Source: Campanula takesimana
Taxonomy: Eukaryota; Streptophyta; Magnoliopsida; Asterales; Campanulaceae
Reading direction: 5' to 3'
Assembly: GCA_026119855.1 (NCBI GenBank)
Contig: JAOWBW010000159.1
Location: forward strand, 1,541,026-1,605,025
DNA length: 64,000 nucleotides
Shown: in pieces, positions 45,830-58,381 of the stretch
Position numbering within the stretch: position 1 is the first letter of the stretch
How the letters are laid out: each line of letters opens with the position of its first letter
Made by a program: the position numbers and the translations under genes
Notes under the pieces: generated by a model
Database searches by the model: none
What the model was told of the DNA's origin: nothing
The model's input: the letters and a program-made list of their open reading frames with translations, nothing else

Positions 45830-46688
45830 GTATAAGACCATGTACAATGGTCATAAACTAGGGTGTTGAATGGAGGATTCACCAAAAAACGGAGGTTTAA
45901 TGCTTACAATGGTTTGTTGAATGGGGGTGAAATGGCAATTTCGTTTACCACATTCAACACTCGTTTACGCAGAGAAGTGTCAGCCCTATTTTTCCACGTG
46001 GCGCCAAGGTATAGGCCGGGGCGAGCGCGTGAAGAACAATCGCCAGAGAAGGCGAGTCGTGGCTTCGGACATACTTTTTTTTTCTTTTTCATAGACTGGA
46101 CGGGTGTCACCTTCTCATTGGCTAACGAATTATTTTCTTTTATCTCAATTATTTCACAGAATTTGTTTTTTTTTTTTTACACCAAAATTCCCCCAAAAAA
46201 ATTTCTCTTTAAATTGACGTAAGTTTCATTGTATTCCGACACAAAAAAAAAACCCCATATTTTTCTTGAAATGGATCCCAATAATAACTATTTCAACACT
46301 AATCATAAAAATAAAAAATAAATTTTAAGTGGTTGGGTATAGGATGATGAGTGGGAAAAGTGTTAATGGGGATTAAACAAACTATTGTAGGGTTAAAAGT
46401 TGAATGAGTGTTGAATGGATGAGTTGGAAGAGAAAGAAGCTGATGAGGAGTGATAAAGCGGGGGTTGAATGAGAAATTTCGTCACCCAAAAGAAAATGGG
46501 GGTTGCTAAGATAAACGGTGTCGTATTTTGGTCCTTCTGCTTTCCACCCATTTAGATGTTGGCCAACGCGTAAACCCTCCTCTTTCGTTTTTCCTCCCAC
46601 CTAGAGCAGTCGAGAGGCGCGCGAGAGGAAGACAATCCACCCCCCCTCCTTCTCCACTACCTGACCGTCTGTAAAAAGGGAAGAGAAC
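45830..46688. other. Upstream region of the G-patch gene
   Basis: Near 45845 and 46370-46400 lie partly inverted motifs (tacaatgg... / ...actattgtaggg), possibly another MITE of about 550 bases. The last 150 bases before the ATG are less AT-rich and are likely core promoter and 5' UTR. No TATA box stands out. Confidence 0.4.
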
Positions 46689-49600
46689 ATGGCGACGCCG
46701 GAAGTTCCTCTATGTTACGTTGGAATCGCGAGGAAGTCCGCCGCCTTCCGCCTCATGAAACAAATGGTCAGCTCCTCCTCAATTTATTGTCACACGATCC
46801 CAAAAACCTAAACCCTTTCGATTCAGTCCATTTCATAATTGCTAAATTGATCTTCATTGAGTATTCGATCTCTTACTTTTGATCTCTGTGTCGTATATAT
46901 ATATATATATATATATATTTGGTACACTGTAATTACACGCTTGTGATATAAAGCTCTTGGATTATAAAGTGAAATCGCAGTGACCAAAAAGGATGTTATG
47001 TTTTAGGGGTGGGAAGAAGGTGAAGGACTTGGGAAGGACAAGCAAGGGATTAAAGGACATGTTCGGGTTAATAACAAACAGGACACAACGGGTAATTTAT
47101 TCTGTTTGTTATTTTTTTTGTTGGATTTTTTGTTATGAAATTAATATATACTTTGTTTATGAATTAAAAATGTTGCCATTTGTATGTGAATTCGGTAGAG
47201 AAAATAGACCAGGGTTACTAGAGTAGAGCCTGGTGTGCCACCTTGTCTAACAGATAGTTCCAGTACCTAACTTATCATCATCATTTAGCAGGTACGCCAC
47301 TATGAGAAAGAGTGCAAACATGATATAGCTTAGCATCATTTCATTTTTCCTTTTTTCTTTTGATACGTGTGACTACAAATAAAAATAGAATTAGTGTCCA
47401 AAGTCTCATTATCTTCAACGACATTGAATTGTTCACCGTGGAAATTACTAATTTAGCAGTAACTTAAGATGGAAGAGCTAATTACTCCGTCCGTCCCAAA
47501 ATGATAGTCCCATTTCCCCTTTTTATTAGTCCTAGAAAGTTAGTCCCATTTCGAAAATTAAGGCTTCACAATCACTGAATTTCCGAAACTTATAATGTAA
47601 CCTTAAATTTTTTGAAATGTCAAACGGGACTATCAATTTGGGACAGGGGGAGTATAATGCTTTTTTACGTTGGCAACTATTCAAGGGTCTGTTTTCAAGA
47701 AACCAAGCTTAGGGTCAGTGAACTCTTGATCTCTATCAATGTTCATAACTGTTTTTTTCCGCCTTACATGAACATTTGAAGGTGTTGGTTTGGAGAAGCC
47801 GAACAGTTGGGCGTTTGATACAACACAATTTGATAGTATTCTCAAAAAATTGAAAGTGGTGAGTGCATTAACTATTTCTAACTGTGTTGCTATTGTGATA
47901 TTATATTCCTTGTTGTTCATCATTTCTTGTTTTCATGCAAAAATCTGTAGCAAGCAGCAGAGATCAAGGCTGATGAAGGTACACTTAACTATTGTTGATG
48001 CATAATCTGAAATGATGCTGTTTATAGACAAAAGATGCTAATTATAGTTATTGCTTATTAGTTGTAGAAGAGGCTGACACCCAAGAGACTAAAGAGTTTA
48101 AGGTCACGGTGGAAACAACTATGAAGGTCACTCGGCCACAGGGAAGGTTAATACTCCACTTATGTTTCAACTTTTTTCCCCTTAATTAATTATAAATTTG
48201 GCCCCTATTTACTTTCTTATACTTTGATTGCCACAAGGTACAAGAGAAGAGAGAGGGGGAAGGTGGTCCATTCTTATTCTGCCAGGGATGTCGAAGGAAT
48301 TCTGGTACGCCTATGATTTTATTTCCGACACTTAAATCCTACAATTTTGTGGTGAATTCGCGTACATTTGTATTTTTCCTTCCATAAACTAGTTATTTCA
48401 TGTTTATGGAAGAAGTGCCAAGACATGATCCTAATAGAATTAAGCAAGAAATGCTTAATCTGCGAAGCGATCTGTTTGAATGCATTTGTGCGCTTCTCTC
48501 TAGTTAATCTAGTTGAACGATTCGTTACCCTATTGTCACTTGTCTTGACCCATTGAGAATGGTCAATTGTAGGGCAGGGGGACCATAAATTGATAGGTGA
48601 TGTACACAACCAATCTCAATATACTATTTTAGAATTCCACAAGTATATCATACAATTTAGATATATGGAGTAATTAAGCATGCCACATAGTCGACATATC
48701 AATTACTGGAATCTTTTCACTTCCCCTGTATTTGATAGGCCCTCTCCTTCTCCTCAACAATTGATGGCTCTTGTCTTGACCCATTAAGCATGCCACATAG
48801 TCGACATATCAATATATCTAAATACGTGAGCTCTCCAATCACATCGATTTAAGAGGTGCACACAAGCCACTCAAAATAGACCAACGCATATTATTGGTCT
48901 TAATATGCTTGCTCTATTTTGGATCACCGCTCCCTCCGTCCCATAATGATAGTCGGGTTAGACTATTCAAACATATTAACAACATATTGCCATTTTCATT
49001 TCTATCCTTAGTGAGGTCCAAATATTACACCCGCTAAACTCTCTTGTAACAACCATGCATTACACAATAGATTCATCACAAGTTTAAATTTGGAAGTTCA
49101 ATCATTTGACACACCAATTTTAGGAATAGGACCATCTTTTTGGGACAAACATGAATAGAAAGAGGGACTATCATTTTGGGGCGGAGAGAGTATATTTTTA
49201 AACCTTCTTTCGTAAACATATAAGCACCTATCAAATATAAAAATGTTTGCATACTGAGGGAGTGGTGTATGATCATAGAGTTTGGAAATATAAGGATTTA
49301 AGCACAAATAAGAAATAAAAAGAGCTCTACAACATACCTGCATTGTCGTGAATTTGAGGTTCACATCCTGAATGTCTCCAGTATCATAAGATCAGTGGGA
49401 AACATCGTTGCTTCAGATGTTCGTAGTGATGGAAAATAAGATCAATACTCCCTCTGTCCCCAAATGATCTTCACATTTGACTATTCAAACTTTTTAAGGA
49501 TATGAACACTTGCTTCACTAGCCATGTTGTGTTTGTGCACATTTAAGCCTCAATTGTAGAAGTGAGAAGAACTTTTTGGGACAATGAAAACTGGCAAATG

Positions 49601-52600
49601 AGAAGATTGTTTCGGGACGGAGGGAGTGTAATATTCTTAATCCATACATTATTATAAGGGAGATTTACTGAGGCCTATGTTACATGAGTAGGTACTTGTG
49701 AAGCATTTTTAATGTCTGCATGTTGTCATCTTCACCTACAGAGGTTATTTAATTCTCTTGTTCGGTTTTGGGGGTTGACTTACTGTGAAGGTTTTAAGGT
49801 CCTGTTTCCGTCGAGTCTCTTTAGCCTTCTGTTGAAAGAGCTTTATTGCATTTGTAAACGTTTTTGGCAGTATAACGATTCAGTTTATAGTTGCAATATA
49901 GAATTGTCATGTCTGTAGAAGTTCATTTATTTAGGGAGAATACAGTCAGTAATTGGGGACAACTGTTAGAAAGGATGGTGGGAATGGCTGAATGCCTATG
50001 CAATCTTGGATAGATAAAGGCACCAAGTCAGCACAGCTGTGTTATGGCAGCTTTTTATGATTTTTTTTTTTTTGATATTCATGTTTTACTTGCAGTAGGT
50101 TTTGGTGATGTACTTGTCAAACTTCTAAACGTTGGGGTTGACTCATCTTGATCTGCAGTTGGTGCTTCACATTGACTCGATAACTTCTTAATTTTGGGGT
50201 TGGCTCATCTGACCTGTCGAAGTTAATAGTTCCTCCACTCCAGTTTAGGAGGCTGACTTTGAGTGAAGATTTTTTTTTTTAAAAAATAATCATAAAGTGT
50301 AATTTCCTGAGCTTTTCATGTGTGAGTGTTTGCATTATTAGCAACATCAGTGCCCCGGATCTCAATAGAACTATCCCTGTTCATCTTCCACAGCATGCTC
50401 CTTTATTCTGATGTAGGCATCACTTGTTTGAAGGACAGTGGCAACAGCTTTAGCGATTTGCTTCCCTGCATGCCTAATTTCTCTTATCTGAACTATTTTA
50501 CTGTTTATTGATACCGCTGGATATAAATATTCAAATTCATCATGTTGTCAGGAATCGCTACTGAACATTATTTTTAGGGTTATTTACTTACTCGTTTTTT
50601 CTGAAATTTGGTGATATCCATAGGCCAAAAAGACCGAGGACTCCGTGAAGGCCGTTTGTGATAAGGAAGAAAAATTGGAGTCGTTTGAAAATATCATTAT
50701 TCCGGAGTTTGAAGGTAACTACTGGTGCTACAATTTGCAGGAAAAAACAGTATATTTTCCTTCTATCAAATGCTAATTTCCCTTTATCTTTGGTTGCATT
50801 TGTTCTTTTTTCCTTCAGATGTCACTCAACACATCATGAGCTCATTTAAGAATCAACCTGAATACCCTTTTATGTCATAGCACTCTCAAGATTATAATAG
50901 CTTTTGCTGAGTTTGGTCCTTTCAGATGGTCTCTTTAGCTTCTTCAATATGCTTATGAGTTATACTGATGATTATTTAGTGCTATGCGTACCTGGAAATT
51001 CCGCTTTAGGAAAGCTGATACTGCACTTGATTCAACTGTTGCGTTCATTAAGTTGCTACTTTTTTTAAAAATAAAATAAAATTACCAGCTGCTGTGTTGG
51101 CTAGGTAGCTATTGTTTCCAACCAACAAAAAGTAGCTACTTAATGAACATGACATTTAGGAGATATCGGTTTTAAATGTGGAAATGTTAGTACTAAGTTT
51201 CGGTACAGATCAAAATAGAATGCAGGACTATTTTTGTGGCCGAGGAGTATGTGATTTTAGTTATGGTTGCAAGCCATGCCAGTATAGTTAGACTCAGCCT
51301 TCAGTGTCTGAATCCCAGGTTGGGTTGTACATGAGCAGCTCATTAGGAGAAGTTTCTCCATCTATTTTCTGATTTTTTTCGAAGACAGGATACTAGAATA
51401 AGTGTAAGATATGCCAAAATCTAACAAAATGTCGACTGAAACTATATTGAAACCGTTAGTGGCATGTAGAATTACAGAAGATGAAGAACAGCTTATCTGG
51501 TTATTCTTTACAAGTTTGTTTTGTTCCTATCCTCCCCTCCCCTCCCCTCCCCTCCCCTTCCCTCTCATTGCCATCTCTCAGGCCTGCTTTTATCAGTAGT
51601 TACGTTTTATTTATTTATTTTTAGCGAGCACATCCTCCTTTTTTTTTTTTTTTCTCAATTCTAAACCGGTGCCTCAAAATTGTGTTAGGGCAAGAGGACA
51701 AGGAGATTCCAGAGATTTCGCCATAGTGGTGGGGGAATAAATATGGATTTGTGTCAGGGGGTTTCCTTGGATCTAAATCCAGAAGAAAGAAATCTGATAC
51801 ACCTGAAGATGCTCCAGATTATACCAAGAGAACCGCATTTCATGAGGAGGACCAGGAGAACCTTTACAAACTTGTACAGGTACTTATCTTGCCGCTAACA
51901 TAAATCCGTTGCAAACTTTCTTAGAAGCCCATTGGGGTTCCCACAAATGTTGTGGAACTTTTATCTGTCATGTGTGTTTAGCCTAAATCAATGTCCAAAT
52001 TTCATTTTAAGGGATACGTATCTGTGTGTGTCAGACCCTCGTACCCGAGTCCGAGCATCATAGATTGTTAATGTATTATTTTTTTTGTAGGATAAAGCCA
52101 CAACTGGAAAACAGGGTTTGGGAATCAAGGATAGGCCAAGAAAAGTAGCTGGGGTCCATTTCCAGGGGAAGAAAACATCTTTCAGTGACAGTGATGAAGA
52201 GGGATCTGAAGATTCTAATTCTTCATCAAAACGCAAACTGGATGATATGTTGGAAAAGGGAAAGAGTGACGAGCCAAAAGCGAAGCTAAAAAAATTGTGC
52301 AGACGGCTTCTTCGTCAGGTGCGTTAATCTGCATTTAGAATTTACTAGGCACTGATCTTATGTTCCTCTTCTCATTGACTTCATGTTCATGTCACAGGTG
52401 CCTGGGGAATCATTAAAACTCAAAGAACTTAAAGGTTTGATTGATGAGCATTCTTCTATTTTTTCCAGCTCCTCAAAAAGAGATGCCATTACGGTTTTGA
52501 AACAGAAGGTATGGCTGTAGTAGTGCAAACCTTTGAGCATTATATTCACACTTCTCATTTTATGTTAGTAACATTTTTTGAACCGTTCTTGAAGTCTATT

Positions 52601-53191
52601 CTCAAATTAAAGTTTCACATTTCACTTGTAAAAGTAAACACGTGTTGAGTTACCACTTTACAACGTCAAATCTCTTATGACTAAACATTACTCCCTCTAA
52701 TTCAAAATAAGTTTCATATTTACATCTAGAAAGTGAATTGACTCGATTAGAAATATTAGTGTTTGATTTTCCAATGTCGCCCTTTTTTTTGGGTGGAGGG
52801 GTTGGTGTGTGGAGTTGTGGACACTTTAACAAAAGGAGAAACCAATGACTGGTGAAGTGTTAAAAGTGACATTCAAGTAATTAGAATTTTACAAAGTGGA
52901 CTTCTTGAACCGGGACAAAAAGAGCCATTTTTGAGGCGATGGAATTCTTTTTTATAATCTTAATTTAGCACTCCTTTACCTTTGTGATATTTGAAAACAC
53001 GACTAGTCAATATATATGCAAATGTTGAAAGAAGAGATTAAAGGTCACAAAGATTCAGTTTAAGTTCGCTACTAGTATTATATATTCCTGTCATTGACGA
53101 TTATTTTTTTAATTTATCCTTGCAGCTTCAAGGCAGTGATTACTTCCTTGTGGAGGGAAAGAGAGTCAGCCTTGCCTCGAAGAGGGATTGA
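46689..53191 (+). CDS. G-patch domain protein, GPATCH4-like (At1g63980 type), with in-frame UAG
   Basis: Probable nucleolar RNA-processing factor acting with a DEAH helicase (family knowledge). Exons: 46689-46766, 47007-47091, 47782-47858, 47951-47978, 48062-48146, 48238-48304, 50624-50714, 51689-51879, 52091-52318, 52398-52508, 53126-53191. All phases agree, giving 369 codons including the end stop. The G-patch spans exons 2-3 (GWEEGEGLGKDKQGIKGHVR, then KQDTTGVGLEKPNSWAF). Basic RPQGRYKRRERGK follows. Exon 8 has WWGNKYGFVSGGFLG, exon 9 DKATTGKQGLGIKDRP plus an acidic Ser-rich stretch. Codon 183 is TAG (51724-51726), directly before WWG, so the reading predicts a 182-aa product unless exon 8 is spliced otherwise. 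I found no alternative acceptor keeping both frames. Confidence 0.88.
46893..46918. repeat. (TA)n microsatellite in intron 1
   Basis: About 13 TA units. Confidence 0.95.
47485..47652. mobile_element. Stowaway-type MITE (G-patch intron 2)
   Basis: Ends CTCCGTCCGTCCCAAAATGA / CAATTTGGGACAGGGGGAG with TA flanks. Confidence 0.8.
48930..49190. mobile_element. Stowaway-type MITE (G-patch intron 6)
   Basis: Ends CTCCCTCCGTCCCATAATGA / TCATTTTGGGGCGGAGAGAG; right flank TA, left flank not TA. Confidence 0.75.
49448..49626. mobile_element. Stowaway-type MITE (G-patch intron 6)
   Basis: Ends CTCCCTCTGTCCCCAAATGA / TGTTTCGGGACGGAGGGAG. Same subfamily as 53566-53744 and 28950-29079. Confidence 0.8.
50811..50880 (+). 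other. Possible alternative terminal exon of the G-patch gene
   Basis: In intron 7 a strong acceptor (T-rich run then CCTTCAG, about 50817) is followed by an open stretch in the phase left by exon 7, ending in TAG near 50880, about 21 codons. It would replace the C-terminal half. Only the splice-site shape and frame support it. Confidence 0.25.
52691..52920. mobile_element. Decayed Stowaway-like element (G-patch intron 10)
   Basis: The left end CTCCCTCTAATTCAAAATAA is convincing. The right end (near 'gaaccgggacaaaa') is weak. Confidence 0.4.
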
Positions 53192-53565
53192 TTATTTTTG
53201 ATTGAAATAGAGAGATCTGTAGCAATGTGTACATTGCCGGGTGATTAGACTTCGTGTTATTATTTCGAATGGTGCTGCTCAGCTTGTTTGATACGGAGTA
53301 TGAGCCAAGACATCTGTGTAATATTTATTTTGTAGTTTGCCATTATATGTAATCCAAGTCATTGATTGGATAAGGGTTGTAACCCTAGGTGGACCATAGT
53401 GATGTCATAAGAAAGATGAGTGATAGATACAAGAGAGACCATAATTTGTTTTGTTGTTTAGCACAATTTTTTCATGTAATAGTTCAAGTAGTAGCAGCAG
53501 TATAAGTAATTATGTCGGCATGTAACGAGGTGACTGGAAAATCAGTGGTTAGGAGTAATAAAATA

Positions 53566-53744
53566 CTCCCTCCGTCCCAAAATGATCTTCTAATTTGTTA
53601 TTTCTCGTTGTCACAAAAAGTTCTTCACCTTTCTACAATTTAGGCTTAAAAGTGCCTAAACAATACATGACTAGCAAAACAAGTGTTCATATCCTTAAAA
53701 AGTTTGAATAGTCAAACGCGAAGATCATTTTGGAACGGATGGAG
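53566..53744. mobile_element. Stowaway-type MITE at the SPO11-2 3' end
   Basis: Ends CTCCCTCCGTCCCAAAATGA / TCATTTTGGAACGGATGGAG with TA flanks. It ends six bases from the SPO11-2 stop codon, so it must form most of that gene's 3' UTR. It also lies between two convergent genes. Confidence 0.85.
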
Positions 53745-53750
53745 TAGAAC

Positions 53751-54988
53751 TTATATATATTGGGCTTGGACAATTTTCTTTGCTAAGTACTTGCCTAAGA
53801 AATCGTATCCATGGTAAAAGAGAGCTTCAATTTCAGCTCTTTTCCCGCTCTGAACCATCATTGCCACCTCTTCTTTGTACTTATCCTGATGCATGCAGCA
53901 GACAATGTATAACAAGATCCTTTATTCATTTACTTATTACTCCCTCCGTTTCGAAATGATTTCCTACTCTTTTCTTTTCGTTATTCATACAAATGTACTT
54001 TGAACAATAAATAAATTATTATATTGAAAATTTTAAAAGGGTTGTTATTGATAGTCCTTATAATAGTGCGTTGATACTAAGTGTAAAATTTTCATTGTTC
54101 AAAGTACTTTTGCATTAACAACAAAAAAGTGGGAGTATCATTTTGGGAGGGAGTATTACTTTGAAATTTAATACTCCCCCTGTCCTAAAAAGATAGTGTC
54201 ATTTTGAATTTTTATGGTCAACAAAAATGAACTTTTACCAAATACTAGAGTCAATCTAATCATTCTAGTGAAATTCTAAAAGTTGTAATTGATTAATCAT
54301 TAAGTGATTTATCAATAACACATTTTAAACTTTTATTGTGATGAATAGATTGCACCAATGTTTTGGTCAAAGTTCAATTTTATTGACCATATCAAAATGG
54401 GACTATCTTTCTGGGGACAGAGGGAGTATATAAAGAAGCAGCTTGCTTAATTGTAGAGAGGTTTACCTGCAAAATGTGTGAAGAGGCTAAGCTTTTGGCA
54501 ATTTGAAGATCTTTAGGCTTCAACTGAGAAAAAGATTCCTCAGGTATAATCTCTAGGTCGTCACTTCTAAGTCCCAGCCACTTGATATTGCAGGCTGAAT
54601 ATCAAGAGGAAGTCAGTAGAAAAAAAAGAAAAAGAAAAAACAATTAGTTATGTTTAGAGGGCTGGGTAGAGAAAGCACCATATCTATATGCTTCCAGCCC
54701 CATCCCTATGCTTCCATATTTGAAGGTGCATAGTATAGCTAATCCTGGAGGGTTCCTGAATAAATTTTGATTAAAAAATTGTTGGCAAGTGTAAAATTGT
54801 TTGCGTGAGGCAGTCGCAGTCGGAAAATCCTTACCAGTCAACCAGACCAAATATTTGCACCTCCGGAAAACTCTGGCTCATTCGGTGAAGAAGAAACCTG
54901 TTGGTCATTTTGAAATTTTTTTGGTATTTAAGGAAGAAAATATCAAAAAGAGAGAAACATTAAATAAGCCAATCAAGATATTATATTA

Positions 54989-55024
<36 letters not shown>

Positions 55025-56166
55025 ATGTTCGAACAAGAAATTGATACTGACAGCATCAACTTTCTGGTCGTGGATGTAATTTGGTTACCTCGTGGCAATG
55101 TCAGGGTATCCTTTTGCGGTGATAAGAATGCTTGGGATCTGATTGAATATGCGATCTTCAGCTAGCCGTTGGAATATTGCATGCTAAACAAATACACGCG
55201 TTCAATAAATGTAACATAGCTTACATGTACGTAGAACAAAAAAAATATGACAAGCCAGCTAAGTAGGTTTACCTTCTCCACCACAAAAATGTAGCGAGCA
55301 TCTGTCTTCATGACAAGCTTTTGCAACATATCTAGGTCTCCGGGAATAGTGTAGCCAGATGATCCACATACAGAGCAGTCCACAACCTCCTTACCTGGCT
55401 CCTATTTTTAAAGTTTTGAAGTAAAGGAACAAGCATCAGCGCTAACATTAGCATATCTAGAGCTTCAAAGCTTGATAACACCAGCATGTTCTTCCCCTTT
55501 CTACTCCTTCAGACACTACCAGGATATAAATGAGGAAATACACAGCCATCCAAGGCAATGTCATGTATCCACATTTTACATTTGGTACAACAATATATCT
55601 CTAAGTATATTCATGGAAAATGATCAATATCTAGTTGCTGCTGCTACATGTAGCCCTGAGCAGTCGCCCAGTCGTGGCCAAAGGTTTAACATCAAGTCCC
55701 CTAATAGGAAGAAAGCAGAAACTATGACATCTTTTTGTGATTGAGGCAAGCGAACACCATATAATATAGTTTCCTATAATGGGGAGACAAATCTATATAC
55801 CTGGAGCAATAAGCGGCCAGCTACGAGCCCTCTGCTAGATGCCATAATTCCAAGACTGAAACGGCTGCATCGAAGCAATGCTACAACATCTATTTGGAAG
55901 TAAATCACACAATTGCATATCTAGCTAAAAATATATGTCACCTAAATGGTAAAGCTAATAAGCTTGAGGACATGATATGCAGCAAGAAATGTGACCTTGG
56001 ATTGTTTTATTGACTTGCACTTGAGAAGTGAAGTAATCAGGTGAAGTGCAAAGTAACTTGTAAAATAGTTCCCTCTGAGTCACTTTCTTCTCCTGAACCA
56101 ATATCTGGTAACACATCTCCATCACCTTCCATACTGGTTGAGACACACGCACACACGCACACACAG

Positions 56167-56210
<44 letters not shown>

Positions 56211-57241
56211 AGGGGGGATGAGACAATGCAATTTGTAAGTTGAGTGCGTGTTTATTGATATTCAAACTCTATTCTAATCGAGAACAAGAGATTACTACCT
56301 CTAATGAAGGCTTTAGCGGTGTCCTCTCTCATTAAAGACCTCTTGGAAAACGAATGTGAGAGAAAGATCCACGAAACTTCAGTCAGCAATCCTTGATTGA
56401 CTCTGCTATTGCTCGCCTTTCTAATAACCTTTTCAATTCATGATGCAAAGAAAATTAAAATTAAAAATCTCCTCTTAATAAAACAATCTTCATAATCAAA
56501 AATGTCACACAGAACTCAATAACGAATTCAATCAAACTTCTGTAACCACATATACGAACGGAGTCCTATGAGTCCCATTCATAAATAATTCCACCAAATT
56601 CATTCACAATCCTCCATTAACTTTAAACATTTTTCAACTAGTAACAACAATTTTTCGTACTTACAGAACTTCGATTTTATACCTTGAACACATATCATTT
56701 TTCATGATCTATAACTAGCTCAGCTATTGAGACTCGGAGGGAGTAACTAACAGCAATTGCCTTTCTAGTTTCTATCTACTTTCTCAGAAACTCTGCAAGC
56801 ACTTATTAAACCTCATGCACAAGCTTGAATGCATATTAAGTTTGTAGGATCAATTCCGATTTTCATAAAATTGAAATATCGAAACAAATTGATAGCGGAC
56901 TCTGCAAAATTTCAATAGAAATCTAATCGATGTAATAAGAATCGAGTATAGCAATTATAACAGTTCAAATAGATAGGATTCAAACCAGAGGTAAATTTGT
57001 GATTGTAGGAGTCGGAGAATTGAGTATCTTCAGGAAATTGAGGACTGCTACTTCAATTCTGGCTCGGACCTGATCGGAAAACCGTTAAATTGAAGAAATC
57101 AGAATTTGGAAAATATGAACAGATCTATAGTCTACTACATTATAGGTGAACGTAAGATCTAACCTCAGGAGGAGGAAGGATGTCGGCGTATGAGAGATGT
57201 TGCTCGGAGAAGAAGATGGAGGATTTGGTTACGTCTCCCAT
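53751..57241 (-). CDS. SPO11-2: Meiotic recombination protein SPO11-2 (topoisomerase VI A-like)
   Basis: Makes the DNA double-strand breaks that start meiotic recombination, together with SPO11-1 and MTOPVIB. Exons: 57164-57241, 56986-57069, 56299-56428, 55996-56133, 55801-55889, 55273-55401, 55089-55183, 54835-54897, 54679-54755, 54467-54594, 53751-53885. Phases agree throughout, giving 381 aa, close to the 383 aa recalled for Arabidopsis. Winged-helix (5Y-CAP) part with QRELFYKLL, whose catalytic Tyr is about residue 122, then VVALLRCSRFSLGIMASSRG. Toprim part with FVVEKHAIF (metal Glu), TAKGYPDIATR and LVDWNPPG (metal Asp region), then KYGSIGMGLEAYRY. The N-terminus (FFSEQHLSYADIL) is of the SPO11-2 rather than SPO11-1 type. 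No broken exon was found. Confidence 0.97.
53940..54153. mobile_element. Stowaway-type MITE (SPO11-2 intron 10)
   Basis: Ends CTCCCTCCGTTTCGAAATGA / ATCATTTTGGGAGGGAG with TA flanks. Confidence 0.8.
54174..54426. mobile_element. Stowaway-type MITE (SPO11-2 intron 10)
   Basis: Ends CTCCCCCTGTCCTAAAAAGA / TCTTTCTGGGGACAGAGGGAG-like with TA flanks. With the previous element it makes up about 80% of the 581-base intron. Confidence 0.8.
54995..55020. repeat. (TA)n microsatellite (SPO11-2 intron 7)
   Basis: About 12 TA units next to a TTTA-rich run. Confidence 0.9.
56144..56205. repeat. (CA)n(GA)n microsatellite (SPO11-2 intron 3)
   Basis: Interrupted CA repeats then about 12 GA units, close to the acceptor side of exon 4. 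Confidence 0.9.
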
Positions 57242-58381
57242 GATTGCTTGCGCGCCAATTTTTTGTAATTCAAAATCTCTCTTTGGGTTTGGGACTTTGG
57301 GCTATAAAAGAGCAGGCCTAAAAATTGAATGAAGCCGTTCCATGGACTTGTTTGGCCCACTAACCTGTTATTGTACACTTGTATCATGAATTGATGATTC
57401 ATGCTAAAAAAATATTGCTCAAAGTTTTTTCGTACAAACGTCCGAAAAACGGCGACATTTATTCCGGGAGAGAGAGAGTATAGTCGTAATTTATTTGGTC
57501 TCCCTGTTATTTTAAGGTCTTAAATCCCTACTGGAAGTAACAATGCAATTAGATCATAGGCTTCATGCTAGCTCATGAATTCTGTGAACATTTTTCTTAC
57601 AGGTATTATTTTATTTTCCTGTTATTTGTTAGAAGTCTTAGCTCTTTGTAGATTAGGACATCGAGAGGAGGATGGCAATGTCATGTGAGTTGATTTCCTT
57701 TCGGTGCAACCCCAAAATTTATGGACCTATAAATAGCAATGGACGGTTAACGTTCTTGTTAATTTGTTATGCATGTGTATTTATTTATTTATTTTGTTGA
57801 TTAGGAGTAAATGTAGGCTAAATTAGTTCATCTGCTATTGAGTGGGAGCGCATGTGTTTAGAAAGTGTCAGCGCATGTGTTAAAGAGTGCAAGCAATAGT
57901 GGTGTTGTGTTAATAAATTTCGGTTACTACAAAAATGCCACCGAGCATGTAAAATAAGTGTTGGTATTACAAAAATACTATTGTGCGTTTGAAAAAAGTG
58001 CCAGAAATTTACGAATATGTCATCGCATATTTTTAAAACAAGTTTACTCATTTACAAAAATGTCACCGAACATTTTGAAAACTAATTTTTCTTGATTGTT
58101 AGAAAAAAGTACTTTTCTTAAAATTTTGTATGCAATGTTTAAAACAATATAACCATTTTTTTTTTTATGAGCAACAATATAACCATTTAAGATGTTTTTT
58201 TTTTAGCAAAACCATTTAAGATGTTTAAAAAGTCAAATAAATTATAAATTTCAGACGGAGTGAGTATATAAAATTAAAATGAGACTAGAGAATAATAATT
58301 AATGGATGACCTAATCAAAGTGGATAGTGATTATCTTCAAACGGCGTTAATCCCACAGGCGTAAATTGTTGAAAACAGGCA
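57242..58381. other. SPO11-2 upstream region
   Basis: No gene recognised. Single Stowaway-like ends near 57455-57480 and 58250-58265 suggest decayed elements. A short tandem theme ('gtgtcagcgcatgtg', 'aaaatgccaccgagcat') appears at 57840-58070. Confidence 0.4.

Larger units (their letters stand above)
48305..50623. other. G-patch gene intron 6 (2.3 kb)
   Basis: Contains two Stowaway elements (48930, 49448) and a short direct repeat 'aagcatgccacatagtcgac' at about 48677 and 48785. No separate gene is supported. Confidence 0.6.
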
